Part shown: one piece after another, positions 42,326 through 50,720 of the stretch
How the letters are laid out: each line of letters opens with the position of its first letter
Position numbering within the stretch: position 1 is the stretch's first letter
DNA from: Segatella copri
Lineage (GTDB): Bacteria; Bacteroidota; Bacteroidia; Bacteroidales; Bacteroidaceae
DNA length: 64,000 nucleotides
Direction of reading: 5' to 3'
Assembly (NCBI RefSeq): GCF_019249655.2
Contig: NZ_CP137557.1
Span: forward strand, 1,886,001-1,950,000
Program-made: the position numbers and the translations under genes
Notes under the pieces: model-generated
What the model saw: only the letters and a program-made list of their open reading frames with translations
What the model was told of the DNA's origin: nothing
The model's database searches: none

Positions 42326-44803
42326 TTATTTTTCTTCTTTTTTGTCGTTATCTGGAATGGTGAAGTTGATAGGGTGCTCCACTTTCTCGTCGGTGAGTGC
42401 GAACTCCCATACATCTGCCACGTCTTCTACATAGTGGAAGCTTACGCCCTTGAGATACTTTTCCGGAATGTCGAGAATGTCCTTCTCGTTATCCTTGCAA
42501 ATCACGATGTCGGTGATGCCGGCACGCTTGGCGGCTAGAATCTTTTCCTTGATGCCGCCCACAGGGAGTACTTTGCCTCGAAGGGTTATCTCGCCCGTCA
42601 TGGCTGTGTTCTTGCGCACCTTGCGCTGGGTGATGGCCGAGGCGATGCTGGTGGCGATGGTGATTCCTGCCGATGGACCGTCCTTCGGTGTGGCTCCTTC
42701 CGGCACATGGATGTGGAGGTTCCAGTTTTCAAAGATGCGATAGTCTACGTCGAGCAGGTCGATATGCGCCTTGATGTACTCCAGGGCGATGACGGCAGAC
42801 TCCTTCATCACGTCGCCGAGATTTCCGGTTAGGGTAAGTTTACCTTGCTTGCCCTTGCTCAGGGATGTCTCGATGAAAAGGATTTCTCCGCCCACGGAAG
42901 TCCATGCCAGTCCGGTTACTACTCCCGCATAACTGTTGCCCTGGTAGATATCACGGTTGAAGGGTGCCGTGCCAAGAATATCTTTCAGTTCGGCTGGGGT
43001 GATGGCTGGCTTTTCCAGTTCCTTGGAAGAGGCGAGCTTGTAGGCCATCTTGCGCAGTCCTTTGTTAATCTGCTTCTTCAACTGGCGTACGCCGCTTTCT
43101 CGGGTGTAGTGCTCGATGATGTTCTCGATTGCTGCCTTGCTGAAAGTCACCTTCGGGGTGAACGTGTCGAGACCCGTATTCTCCAACTCCTTCGGAATCA
43201 GGTGGCGCTTGGCTATTTCTATCTTCTCCTCGGTGATGTAGCCGCCTACTTCTATCAGCTCCATGCGGTCGAGCAATGGGCGCGGGATGGAACTGATGTC
43301 ATTGGCGGTGGCGATGAAGAGAACCTTCGAGAGGTCGTAATCCACATCCAGATAGTTGTCGTGGAAGGCTACGTTCTGCTCTGGGTCGAGTACTTCGAGC
43401 AGTGCCGATGCCGGGTCGCCATGATAGTTATTGCTTGATACCTTGTCTATCTCGTCGAGAATGAATACTGGGTTGCTGCTTCCCGCTTTCTGGATGTTCT
43501 TGATGATACGTCCTGGCATTGCACCGATGTAGGTGCGGCGATGACCGCGAATCTCCGACTCATCGTGCAGACCGCCGAGCGACATGCGTACATACTTGCG
43601 GTTCATGGCCTTGGCAATGCTTCTTCCCAAACTGGTCTTTCCTACTCCTGGAGGACCGTAGAGGCAGAGGATAGGACTCTGCGTTCCGTTTTTCAAGCTT
43701 CTAACTGCCAGGTATTCCAGGATTCGCTCCTTCACCTTCTCCATGCCGTAGTGGTCCTGGTTGAGAATCTTCTTGGCGTGGGTCAGGCTCAGGTTGTCTA
43801 TGGTGTATTCGTTCCAAGGCAAATCTACCAGCGTCTGCAGATAGTTGATCTGAATCGGATAGTCGGGGCTTTGCGGATGGATGTTGTCAAGTTTGGCCAT
43901 TTCCTTCTTGAAAACCGCTTGGGTTGCTCCGTTCCACACTTTGTGCTGGGCCTTTTCGAGCAGTTCCTTTTTCTCCGGACTTCCTTCACCTTCTCCCAGT
44001 TCAGTCTTGATTTGCTTAATCTGCTGTTTCAGGAAATATTCCTTCTGCTGTTCTTCCATCTCGTATTGAGTCTTTCTCCTGATTTCTGATTGCAGGAAGA
44101 GCAGTTCCAGCTCCTTTTGCAAAGCCTTCATTGCTACTATAATACGGTCGGGGAGGAACTCTTCCTCCAGCATCTTGATTCTGTCTTCTACAGAGAAAGG
44201 CAAGGAGTTGCAGAGAAAGTTGCACTTGACGAAGATGTTGGAAATCTCATTGATGGCATAGACCGCCTCGTCTGGGATGTTTTCGTTATGCTTGATGAAT
44301 TTGATTGACTCCTCGAAGAAGGTCTTGGTCAGGGTCTTGAACATCGGCTCCTTGGCCAATTTCTCTGAAGGCCAGAGTTCCGGTTGGCTCTCCACGTCGG
44401 CCATATAGTAGGGTTGGGCTTCTACGATGCTTTTCAGCTTGCATCTTCCCAGGCCCTGTACGATGACGGTTTTCTGGTGCTCCTCGTTGGGCATGTTGAT
44501 GACCTTCACCAGTTTTGCGAAAGTTCCCTGTTCGTAGAGGTCTTCTGTTGTGGGATCTTCGGTGTCCTCTTTCTTCTGACAGAAGATACAGAATATCGTT
44601 TCTGGATTCTGCTCCAGCATGTTTACCAGTTCCTGACTCTTTTTTCTGCCCACCACGATAGGGGTCAGCACAGCTGGGAAAACTACCAGGTCGCGTGTGC
44701 AGAGGGTAGGATAGATGCCTGCTTCTCTTTGTTTAATCAGCACGGATGCATCACCTTCGAAGTCGGCAATCATCTGGATTCGTGTATTTGAATTATCGTT
44801 CAT
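42326..44803 (-). CDS. lon: ATP-dependent protease La (LonA)
   Basis: The 825-residue protein degrades damaged and short-lived regulatory proteins in the cytoplasm. An N-terminal substrate-binding domain ([20 protein letters not shown]) and coiled coil are followed by the AAA+ module with Walker [16 protein letters not shown] and Walker [13 protein letters not shown]. The protease domain has catalytic Ser711 in [10 protein letters not shown] and Lys752 in [14 protein letters not shown]. All features are intact. It leads a lon-tgt-lptF/G operon. A -7 box lies about 60 bp upstream; no CIRCE or sigma-54-like element was found there. Confidence 0.96.
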   Translation of the reverse strand: MNDNSNTRIQMIADFEGDASVLIKQREAGIYPTLCTRDLVVFPAVLTPIVVGRKKSQELVNMLEQNPETIFCIFCQKKEDTEDPTTEDLYEQGTFAKLVKVINMPNEEHQKTVIVQGLGRCKLKSIVEAQPYYMADVESQPELWPSEKLAKEPMFKTLTKTFFEESIKFIKHNENIPDEAVYAINEISNIFVKCNFLCNSLPFSVEDRIKMLEEEFLPDRIIVAMKALQKELELLFLQSEIRRKTQYEMEEQQKEYFLKQQIKQIKTELGEGEGSPEKKELLEKAQHKVWNGATQAVFKKEMAKLDNIHPQSPDYPIQINYLQTLVDLPWNEYTIDNLSLTHAKKILNQDHYGMEKVKERILEYLAVRSLKNGTQSPILCLYGPPGVGKTSLGRSIAKAMNRKYVRMSLGGLHDESEIRGHRRTYIGAMPGRIIKNIQKAGSSNPVFILDEIDKVSSNNYHGDPASALLEVLDPEQNVAFHDNYLDVDYDLSKVLFIATANDISSIPRPLLDRMELIEVGGYITEEKIEIAKRHLIPKELENTGLDTFTPKVTFSKAAIENIIEHYTRESGVRQLKKQINKGLRKMAYKLASSKELEKPAITPAELKDILGTAPFNRDIYQGNSYAGVVTGLAWTSVGGEILFIETSLSKGKQGKLTLTGNLGDVMKESAVIALEYIKAHIDLLDVDYRIFENWNLHIHVPEGATPKDGPSAGITIATSIASAITQRKVRKNTAMTGEITLRGKVLPVGGIKEKILAAKRAGITDIVICKDNEKDILDIPEKYLKGVSFHYVEDVADVWEFALTDEKVEHPINFTIPDNDKKEEK

Positions 44804-44862
44804 ATTTGTTAAATAAACACTTTTTGGGGGTGTAAATTTGATGAATATACTTTTTTAGTTTG

Positions 44863-44870
44863 CAAAGTTA
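44863..44870 (-). promoter_or_regulatory. -7 box of lon
   Basis: Minus strand TAACTTTG; the -33 position reads ATG instead of TTG at 20 bp spacing. Confidence 0.5.
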
Positions 44871-44963
44871 GTGATTTTTAGCGAAAATCCCATCTATTTT
44901 TCCGAAAAACTCCTCTTTATTATATTTTATTTTTAATAGAGGAGGGTAAATGTAATAAAATGC

Positions 44964-44971
44964 TTAAATTT
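44964..44971 (+). promoter_or_regulatory. -7 box of the TrmN6-like gene
   Basis: TAAATTTG, 34 bp before the start codon; no TTG at -33. Confidence 0.4.
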
Positions 44972-45004
44972 GCGTTATGATTTTAAGTAAAAAAGTTAGG
45001 ATAA

Positions 45005-45700
45005 ATGGCAGAATTTAAGTTTAAGCAATTTGAAATTCACCAAGACCGTTGTGCCATGAAGGTGGGTACGGATGGTGTGCTGCTGGGGGCATGGGCTCCT
45101 GGCGGCAAGCGTATATTGGATATTGGTTCCGGAACAGGACTCATTTCGCTGATGATGGCGCAACGCTGCCAGGAGGCACAGGTGATAGGTGTTGATCTGG
45201 ATGCTGAGGCTTGTGAAGAGGCTTGCGAGAATGTGGCGGCTAGTCCCTTCGCCGACAGGGTGAGCATAGTGTGCTGCCGCTTGCAGAATTATGAATCGGC
45301 AGAGAAATTTGATGCCATCGTAAGTAATCCTCCCTTCTTCTTGAATAGTCTGAAAAATCCAGACAGTAAAAGGTCGATGGCCCGCCATGCTGACAGCTTG
45401 CCGTTTAGGGATCTTTTTCTGGGGGTAAAACGATTGCTTTCTGAAGAGGGCGTGTTCTCGGCAATAGTTCCGTCGGAAGTACTGGATGCTTTTACGTCAG
45501 AAGCCTATCTGCTAGGCTTTTGCCTTGTTCGCCAATGTGGGGTTAAAACGGTGGAACGGAAGCAGCCTAAGCGCTTTATGCTGACCTTTGCCAGACATAG
45601 AACGATGAAAATGGAAAATACGATTGAGGTAATGATGGATTCTGACGGAAATCGGTCGGAATGGTATACGAAAATTACGGAGGAATTCTATGTAAGTTAA
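45005..45700 (+). CDS. trmN6: tRNA1(Val) A37 N6-methyltransferase-like protein (TrmN6/YfiC)
   Basis: The 231-residue SAM-dependent methylase has motif I ILDIGSGTGLISLMMAQR, an acidic ribose-binding residue in IGVDLDAEAC, and the N6-adenine catalytic motif SNPPFFLNS. The N-terminus (FKFKQFEIHQDRCAMKVGTD) is characteristic of YfiC-type enzymes, which methylate A37 of tRNA-Val. Length is usual. The tail (ENTIEVMMDSDGNRSEWYTK) fits the family's C-terminal strand pair. It is monocistronic, divergent from lon and convergent with the lipid kinase gene. Confidence 0.88.
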   Translation: MAEFKFKQFEIHQDRCAMKVGTDGVLLGAWAPGGKRILDIGSGTGLISLMMAQRCQEAQVIGVDLDAEACEEACENVAASPFADRVSIVCCRLQNYESAEKFDAIVSNPPFFLNSLKNPDSKRSMARHADSLPFRDLFLGVKRLLSEEGVFSAIVPSEVLDAFTSEAYLLGFCLVRQCGVKTVERKQPKRFMLTFARHRTMKMENTIEVMMDSDGNRSEWYTKITEEFYVS

Positions 45701-45778
45701 TCTTGATAGTAAGCTAATCTTGATAAGAAGATAGATGATAGTAGCTTTATATCCAAGATGTTGTTTTTGAATAAAAAA

Positions 45779-45848
45779 CAGGAGTTGGAAGTTAGAAGTT
45801 GCAGGAGGTATAATCACGCCTGCAAAATTTTCTGATTTCCAACTCCTG
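45779..45848. terminator. Bidirectional terminator between trmN6 and the lipid kinase gene
   Basis: The 12-bp stem CAGGAGTTGGAA/TTCCAACTCCTG encloses a smaller GCAGG/CCTGC hairpin and is flanked by A6 and TTTT. Confidence 0.75.
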
Positions 45849-45853
45849 TCATT

Positions 45854-46894
45854 TTAAAGGTTCAATTTGCGTTGCACCAGTTTGCTGATGGCTTCAACTC
45901 GCTTGCTCTGTCGCTGGATATCCTTCTGGATGTCATCGCGAACCACATTGATGTCGTTGAAGAAATCTGCAAAGGCCGATTGAATCATGTTGGGCTTGCG
46001 GACATTTTTATCGGCAAACGGATTGATGATCATCTTGATGCCTTTCTCTTCCAGATGCACGTCAATGTCGGCGCCAGTCATCACCGGGTCGCCGTCGTAA
46101 TGGATAACACCCGGCTTGCTGCGTGAAATGTGGAGCTTTTTGCAGCGAAACGACTTTATCTTGGAGTTCTTGTCGAGTGTCTTGTTGAACATGTCGAAAC
46201 TAACCTGTGATGCCTCCAGAACATCGAATGGTTCCATGATGACAACGTCCATCAGGCCATCGCTCATGGATGCCTGCGGGGCAATGTAGGCATTGTTGCC
46301 ATATTGCGAGGCGTTGGCGCAGGAAATGAGGAAGGCCTTGTATTGCTTGGTGCCTGTCTCGTCTTCCAGCGTATAGGTCTCCGGCTCATATTTCAGTCCC
46401 TCTCTGAGAATGTTCTCTGCATAACTGATTGGTCCTCGCTTTCCGCTCTCGGCAAATTTCATGCTGACGAAGGCGTCGAATCCCATTCCGCAGGTGCAGA
46501 AGAAAGGGTAGTCGTTGATGACTCCATAGTCAAGGTCGCGTATCTGGCAAGCATTGATTACCTCGATGCTCTTTTTCAAGTTCATAGGCAAAAGCAGGTG
46601 GCGCGCCAGTCCGTTGCCGGAACCGCAAGGCAGGATGCCCAGGGCTGTATCTGAATGGACGATGGATCGGGCTACTTCGTTGACGGTGCCGTCGCCACCC
46701 ACTGCCACCACGATGTCGGCATGGTCGTCTCTGGCTTCGGCTGCAATCTCAGATGCGTGCCCGGCCCTTTCGGTTAACCTTATCTCGTACTCGAACAGCT
46801 CCTTGTCCAAAGTAGAATCTATCAAACTGGGAACAGCTGCTTTGCTGCTGGTTCCAGAAATCGGGTTCATGATGAAAACTATCTTTTTTTTCAT
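45854..46894 (-). CDS. Diacylglycerol/sphingoid-type lipid kinase (DagK/YegS family)
   Basis: The 346-residue kinase has the family signatures NPISGTSSKAAV, VVAVGGDGTVNEVARSI (nucleotide-binding GGDGT) and LPCGSGNGLARHL, then a beta-sandwich lipid domain (DGLMDVVIMEPF; HYDGDPVMTGADIDVHL). A C-terminal extension of about 45 charged residues (FNDINVVRDDIQKDIQRQ) is predicted helical. It phosphorylates a lipid alcohol such as diacylglycerol, a ceramide or a long-chain base. It is divergently transcribed from serine palmitoyltransferase, 194 bp away, which makes a sphingolipid substrate attractive but only an inference. Confidence 0.88.
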   Translation of the reverse strand: MKKKIVFIMNPISGTSSKAAVPSLIDSTLDKELFEYEIRLTERAGHASEIAAEARDDHADIVVAVGGDGTVNEVARSIVHSDTALGILPCGSGNGLARHLLLPMNLKKSIEVINACQIRDLDYGVINDYPFFCTCGMGFDAFVSMKFAESGKRGPISYAENILREGLKYEPETYTLEDETGTKQYKAFLISCANASQYGNNAYIAPQASMSDGLMDVVIMEPFDVLEASQVSFDMFNKTLDKNSKIKSFRCKKLHISRSKPGVIHYDGDPVMTGADIDVHLEEKGIKMIINPFADKNVRKPNMIQSAFADFFNDINVVRDDIQKDIQRQSKRVEAISKLVQRKLNL

Positions 46895-46926
46895 ATCTTA
46901 GTCAAGAAAACGTAATATTTAAAGTG

Positions 46927-46956
46927 CAAAAGTAATAAAAATCTCTAAAATAGCAA
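46927..46956 (-). promoter_or_regulatory. Promoter of the lipid kinase gene
   Basis: Minus strand TTG, 19 bp, TACTTTTG, with a leader of about 25 nt. Confidence 0.65.
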
Positions 46957-47027
46957 GAAATATCCATTAAAAAAACTCTAAAAGTAAACTTTCTTAGGAA
47001 AAAAGCGGTTATATTAGTCTTTTTTTG

Positions 47028-47035
47028 TATCTTTG
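47028..47035 (+). promoter_or_regulatory. -7 box of the serine palmitoyltransferase gene
   Basis: TATCTTTG, about 53 bp before the start codon; no TTG at -33. Confidence 0.5.
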
Positions 47036-47088
47036 CACCCTGAAACTTAGAATAAATATAAAAAGAAAATAAAGTACACCTATTTATA

Positions 47089-48282
47089 ATGGGACAATTA
47101 CAAGAAAGATACAAGAATTATCGTGTTCCTCAGAAGTATATGGATGCCGGTGTGTATCCATACTTCCGCGAGATCACAAGTAAGCAGATGACAGAAGTTA
47201 CCGACATCGACGGACACCACATCCTGATGTTCGGTTCTAATGCTTATCAGGGTTTGACAAACGACCAGCGTGTCATCGATGCAGCCAAGGCTGCTCTTGA
47301 CAAGTATGGCTCAGGCTGTGCGGGTAGTCGTTTCCTCAATGGTACCCTCGATTTACATGTACAGCTCGAGAAGGAGCTTGCAGAGTTTATGGGTAAGGAC
47401 GAGACATTGTGCTTCTCTACTGGTTTCTCTGTGAACCAGGGTGTGTTGGCATGTGTTGTGGGTCGCGGTGATTATATCATCTGCGACGACCGTGACCACG
47501 CCAGTATCGTAGATGGCCGCCGTCTCTCATTCGCTACCCAGCTTCACTACAAGCACAACGACATGGAAGATTTGGAGCGCGTGCTCTCTAAGCTTCCTGA
47601 GAATGCTGTCAAGCTCATCGTGGTTGATGGCGTATTCTCTATGGAGGGTGATTTGGCCAACTTGCCTGAGATTGTAAAGCTCAAGCATAAGTACAACTGC
47701 TCTATCATGGTGGATGAGGCTCATGGTCTCGGTGTATTCGGTAAGCAGGGACGTGGTGTCTGCGACCACTTCGGCTTGACAGATGAGGTAGACCTTATCA
47801 TGGGTACATTCTCTAAGAGTTTGGCTTCTATCGGTGGTTTCATCGCATCAGACAAGGATACTATCAACTTCCTCCGTCACAACTGCCGTACTTACATCTT
47901 TAGTGCATCCAATACTCCAGCAGCTACCGCTGCTGCTCTTGAGGCACTCCACATCATTCAGAAAGAGCCAGAGCGTTTCAAGAATCTGTGGGATGTAACT
48001 AACTATGCCTTGAAGCGTTTCCGCGAGGAGGGTTTTGAGATTGGTGAGACCGAGAGTCCTATCATTCCTCTCTACGTTCGCGATGCTGAGAAGACATTCG
48101 TTGTTACTAAGTTGGCTTACGATGCGGGTGTATTCATCAATCCGGTTATTCCTCCAGCATGTGCTCCACAGGATACATTGGTACGTTTTGCCCTCATGGC
48201 AACTCATACCAAGGATCAGGTAGAGAAGGCTGTTCAGATTTTGAAGAAGATTTTCGTAGAGGAAGGAATCATCAAGGCGTAA
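47089..48282 (+). CDS. spt: Serine palmitoyltransferase (alpha-oxoamine synthase family)
   Basis: The 397-residue PLP enzyme condenses serine with a fatty acyl-CoA or acyl-ACP, the first step of sphingolipid synthesis, a hallmark of gut Bacteroidales. Features: FGSNAYQGLTNDQRVIDAAK near the N-terminus, GSGCAGSRFLNGT, the PLP-stacking region FSTGFSVNQGV, the Asp/His pair in IMVDEAHGLGVFG, and the Schiff-base Lys in GTFSKSLASIGGF. Length and motif order equal those of Bacteroides Spt. Related 2-amino-3-ketobutyrate ligase (Kbl) is the main alternative; the long GRGDYIICDDRDHASIVDG block and phylum favour Spt. Its terminator precedes the tRNA-Pro cluster. Confidence 0.88.
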   Translation: MGQLQERYKNYRVPQKYMDAGVYPYFREITSKQMTEVTDIDGHHILMFGSNAYQGLTNDQRVIDAAKAALDKYGSGCAGSRFLNGTLDLHVQLEKELAEFMGKDETLCFSTGFSVNQGVLACVVGRGDYIICDDRDHASIVDGRRLSFATQLHYKHNDMEDLERVLSKLPENAVKLIVVDGVFSMEGDLANLPEIVKLKHKYNCSIMVDEAHGLGVFGKQGRGVCDHFGLTDEVDLIMGTFSKSLASIGGFIASDKDTINFLRHNCRTYIFSASNTPAATAAALEALHIIQKEPERFKNLWDVTNYALKRFREEGFEIGETESPIIPLYVRDAEKTFVVTKLAYDAGVFINPVIPPACAPQDTLVRFALMATHTKDQVEKAVQILKKIFVEEGIIKA

Positions 48283-48338
48283 TGGCAATAAGGATGGCGA
48301 TAGCTGATTTCTCAGAATCGCTATATATAATAAGGTAT

Positions 48339-48368
48339 AAAGGGCAGCTTTTTCGGAAGTTGCCCTTT
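48339..48368 (+). terminator. Terminator of spt
   Basis: AAAGGGCAGCTTT pairs with GAAGTTGCCCTTT with G-T wobble, then TTATTTT. Confidence 0.7.
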
Positions 48369-48425
48369 TATTTTGGGCAAAAAACAAGAAAATGAATATT
48401 TTTTTGAAAAAAGTTGCCCGAAAAT

Positions 48426-48456
48426 TTGGTGGAATCAGAAAATTGTTGTACCTTTG
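48426..48456 (+). promoter_or_regulatory. Promoter of the tRNA-Pro cluster
   Basis: TTG, 20 bp, TACCTTTG, a consensus promoter 60 bp before the first tRNA. Confidence 0.8.
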
Positions 48457-48516
48457 CACCCGCAATTCAGAAATGATGCTTACGCTAACAAAGATAAGTT
48501 GCGGTGAGAATGAAAG

Positions 48517-48590
48517 CGGGGTGTAGCGCAGCCCGGTAGCGCTCCTGTTTTGGGAACAGGTGGTCGCAGGTTCGAATCCTGTCGCCCCGA
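48517..48590 (+). tRNA. tRNA-Pro (anticodon TGG), copy 1
   Basis: 74 nt with acceptor CGGGGTG/CGCCCCG, D arm GCGC/GCGC, anticodon stem CCTGT/ACAGG with loop TTTGGGA (TGG at 34-36), T loop TTCGAAT, discriminator A. CCA is not encoded. Confidence 0.95.
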
Positions 48591-48627
48591 CTCAATCTTC
48601 TCTAGTGACGGATAGCATAAGTAAAAG

Positions 48628-48701
48628 CGGGGTGTAGCGCAGCCCGGTAGCGCTCCTGTTTTGGGAACAGGTGGTCGCAGGTTCGAATCCTGTCGCCCCG
48701 A
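48628..48701 (+). tRNA. tRNA-Pro (anticodon TGG), copy 2
   Basis: Identical to copy 1 over all 74 nt; 37 bp spacer from it. CCA not encoded. Confidence 0.95.
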
Positions 48702-48738
48702 CTTGATTGTTTCTGATGATAAATTGCTAATGTAGAAG

Positions 48739-48812
48739 CGGGGTGTAGCGCAGCCCGGTAGCGCTCCTGTTTTGGGAACAGGTGGTCGCAGGTTCGAATC
48801 CTGTCGCCCCGA
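48739..48812 (+). tRNA. tRNA-Pro (anticodon TGG), copy 3
   Basis: Identical to copies 1 and 2, again after a 37-bp spacer, so the unit repeats every 111 bp. CCA not encoded. Confidence 0.95.
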
Positions 48813-48816
48813 CATT

Positions 48817-48855
48817 CAAGAAAGCTAAGAAGATTAAATCTTCTTAGCTTTCTTG
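48817..48855 (+). terminator. Terminator of the tRNA-Pro cluster
   Basis: A perfect 19-bp stem (CAAGAAAGCTAAGAAGATT and its complement) with a one-base loop, 5 bp after the last tRNA. Real folding would open the top of the stem. Confidence 0.75.
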
Positions 48856-48889
48856 CTTTATATAAGTTTAATTTAAAAATGTTACTATC

Positions 48890-49459
48890 ATGATTATTAC
48901 GATTGCGCGCCAGTGTGGATGTGGCGCTGTTCGTGTGGGCAGGTTGCTTGCTGAACATTATGGTATTCCTTTCTATACCCGTAAAAATTTGATGGAAATG
49001 GCTGAAGAGCGTGGAATCCTTGACGAGATGGAGGCTTTCTTCGATGAAACTCCTGTGGATGAATTGCTCTTTTCTATGTCTTCCCTAGGTGAGAACCAGA
49101 AACTGCTCACCGAAAAACCTCTTCATGCTTTGGCGGATATGATCGGACAGGAGAATTGTATCATCATCGGACGCTGTGGAAATTATATCTTCAGAGAGCG
49201 CAAGGATCTGGTATCCGTGTTCCTGAAAGGTGGTCTGGAGGCTCGTATCGAGGAAATCCAGGAGGAACAGGGATTAACCCGTAATGAGGCTGCCGAGTTT
49301 GTGGAACATGCCGATTATTGCCGTGTAGCTTATCACCAGTATTATACCGGACTAACATGGGGTAATGCGGATGATTATGACGTTTGTCTGGATACGGTTC
49401 GCCTGGGCGTAGAGAAGACGGCAAGTGCCATTGAGACTTATGTAGAAGCGGTATTGTAA
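48890..49459 (+). CDS. Cytidylate-kinase-like family protein
   Basis: The 189-residue protein belongs to the cytidylate-kinase-2 (AAA_26-like) group. The P-loop reads MIITIARQCGCGAVRVGRLL, with CGCGAVRVG in place of the usual G-S-G-G-R-x-I-G, so the nucleotide-binding glycine pattern is partly changed (Cys and Ala replace Ser/Gly and Gly). Later parts fit: ENCIIIGRCGNYIFRERKDL and LTRNEAAEFVEHADYCRVAY. The true substrate of this group is not established; NMP kinase activity is a family guess. It follows the tRNA terminator and precedes lrgAB on the same strand by 70 bp. Confidence 0.82.
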   Translation: MIITIARQCGCGAVRVGRLLAEHYGIPFYTRKNLMEMAEERGILDEMEAFFDETPVDELLFSMSSLGENQKLLTEKPLHALADMIGQENCIIIGRCGNYIFRERKDLVSVFLKGGLEARIEEIQEEQGLTRNEAAEFVEHADYCRVAYHQYYTGLTWGNADDYDVCLDTVRLGVEKTASAIETYVEAVL

Positions 49460-49529
49460 AAGTAAGGAGTTACCTGTTAGGAGGTTTTAAAGGACTACTA
49501 ACGGTCAGGTTCAAAAAATAGTATTTAGG

Positions 49530-49889
49530 ATGAAATTTTTAATTCAGTTTTTAATTATCATTGCATTCTCTTTTGCGGGAGAATTGCTCCATTATCTGCT
49601 GCCGCTGCCTATCCCTGCCAGCATCTATGGCATCGTCTTGCTCTTTGCGGCTTTGGAGTTGAAGTTGGTCAAGGTGAAGCATATCAGGGAGACGAGTGGT
49701 TTTCTGATTGCCATCATGCCTGTGATGTTTATTCCTGCTGCAGTGGGTCTCATTGATTCCTGGCAGTCGATTGCCGGCGCATGGCTGCAGTATGTTGTCG
49801 TTACCGTGGTCAGCACCTTCGTGGTTATGGGGGCTTCGGGATGGATTACGCAGTTTGTTATCAGAAAGGGAAAGGAGGCGAAGAAATGA
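49530..49889 (+). CDS. lrgA: LrgA/CidA-family holin-like membrane protein
   Basis: The 119-residue protein has four membrane helices (FLIQFLIIIAFSFAGELLHY; PIPASIYGIVLLFAALEL; SGFLIAIMPVMFIPAAVGLI; YVVVTVVSTFVVMGASGWI). The pattern PLPIPASIYGIVLLF is the LrgA/CidA signature. These holin-like proteins act with LrgB in cell-lysis control, pyruvate or glycolate transport, or both, depending on the organism. The stop overlaps the start of lrgB by four bases, so translation is coupled. Confidence 0.93.
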   Translation: MKFLIQFLIIIAFSFAGELLHYLLPLPIPASIYGIVLLFAALELKLVKVKHIRETSGFLIAIMPVMFIPAAVGLIDSWQSIAGAWLQYVVVTVVSTFVVMGASGWITQFVIRKGKEAKK

Positions 49890-50620
49890 TGTCGCTTTTC
49901 TTATCTTCTGTTGCCATGCTGGGTGCTTCGGTTCCGTTGTTCCAGGATTCCGTATTTTTCGGAGTTCTCATCAGTCTGGCTGCATACGCCATCGGTATGT
50001 TGCTGAAGGTAAAGACAGGATGGTCGCTGATGAACCCGTTGCTTATCTCTATCATCTTGGTGATTGTTACCTTGCTGATTACTGGGGTAGACTACAAGAC
50101 GTATAGTGCGGGTGCCAACTGCATCAGTTATCTGCTTACTCCTGCAACCATTTGTCTGGCTGTGCCGCTTTATCAGCAGGTAGAGTTGCTCAAGAAGAAT
50201 TATCGTGCTGTATTGATTGGTATCCTGGCGGGTGTGTTGGCAAGTCTCTGTTCTGTCTTGATTCTGGCTTTGCTCTTCCATTTCGACCATGCGGCTTACG
50301 TCACCTTCCTTCCGAAGTCTATCACCACCGCCATCGGTATCGGTGTTTCTGAGGAGTTGGGAGGTCATGTTTCCGTAACTGTAGTGGTTATCATCGTAAC
50401 GGGTGTCCTGGGCAATATCTTTGCAGAGAAATTCCTCAAGCTGCTCTGCATCAAGGAACCTATAGCCAAAGGTATCGCCATCGGATGTTCTGCCCATGCG
50501 CTGGGTACGGCGAAGGCGATGGAGATGGGTACCATCGAGGGTGCGATGAGTAGCCTTTCCATTGTGGTATGTGGTGTGATGACGGTGATTGGTTCTTCCA
50601 TCTTCGCCATGTTCATGTAA
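49886..50620 (+). CDS. lrgB: LrgB-family membrane protein
   Basis: The 244-residue partner of LrgA has about seven helices. Characteristic blocks are NPLLISIILVIVTLLIT, ISYLLTPATICLAVPLY and LPKSITTAIGIGVSEELGGH, then KGIAIGCSAHALGTAKAMEM. I use ATG 49886, which overlaps the lrgA stop (ATGA) and has AAAGGAGG 8 nt upstream, one of the few strong ribosome-binding sites here; the frame is open further upstream within lrgA but family similarity starts at this ATG. A terminator-like hairpin follows at 50.68 kb. Confidence 0.94.
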   Translation: MMSLFLSSVAMLGASVPLFQDSVFFGVLISLAAYAIGMLLKVKTGWSLMNPLLISIILVIVTLLITGVDYKTYSAGANCISYLLTPATICLAVPLYQQVELLKKNYRAVLIGILAGVLASLCSVLILALLFHFDHAAYVTFLPKSITTAIGIGVSEELGGHVSVTVVVIIVTGVLGNIFAEKFLKLLCIKEPIAKGIAIGCSAHALGTAKAMEMGTIEGAMSSLSIVVCGVMTVIGSSIFAMFM

Positions 50621-50680
50621 CCATGTAAGCAACATTTGCTTTCTTATCATCTTGGTTCATAAGAATCATGCAATATTTAG

Positions 50681-50720
50681 TCCCTTTTTTCGTTTTATAA
50701 ATATGAAACGAAAAAAGGGA
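50681..50720 (+). terminator. Terminator-like hairpin holding the next gene's start codon
   Basis: A perfect 15-bp stem (TCCCTTTTTTCGTTT and AAACGAAAAAAGGGA) with loop TATAAATATG is followed by TTTTTATAT. The ATG of the beta-helix lipoprotein gene is the last three bases of the loop, and the right arm encodes its KRKKG signal n-region. Confidence 0.75.

Noticed and set aside
48480..48958. Minus-strand reading frames with repeated [19 protein letters not shown]
   Set aside because: They are the antisense of the three tRNA-Pro genes, a well-known source of false proteins.
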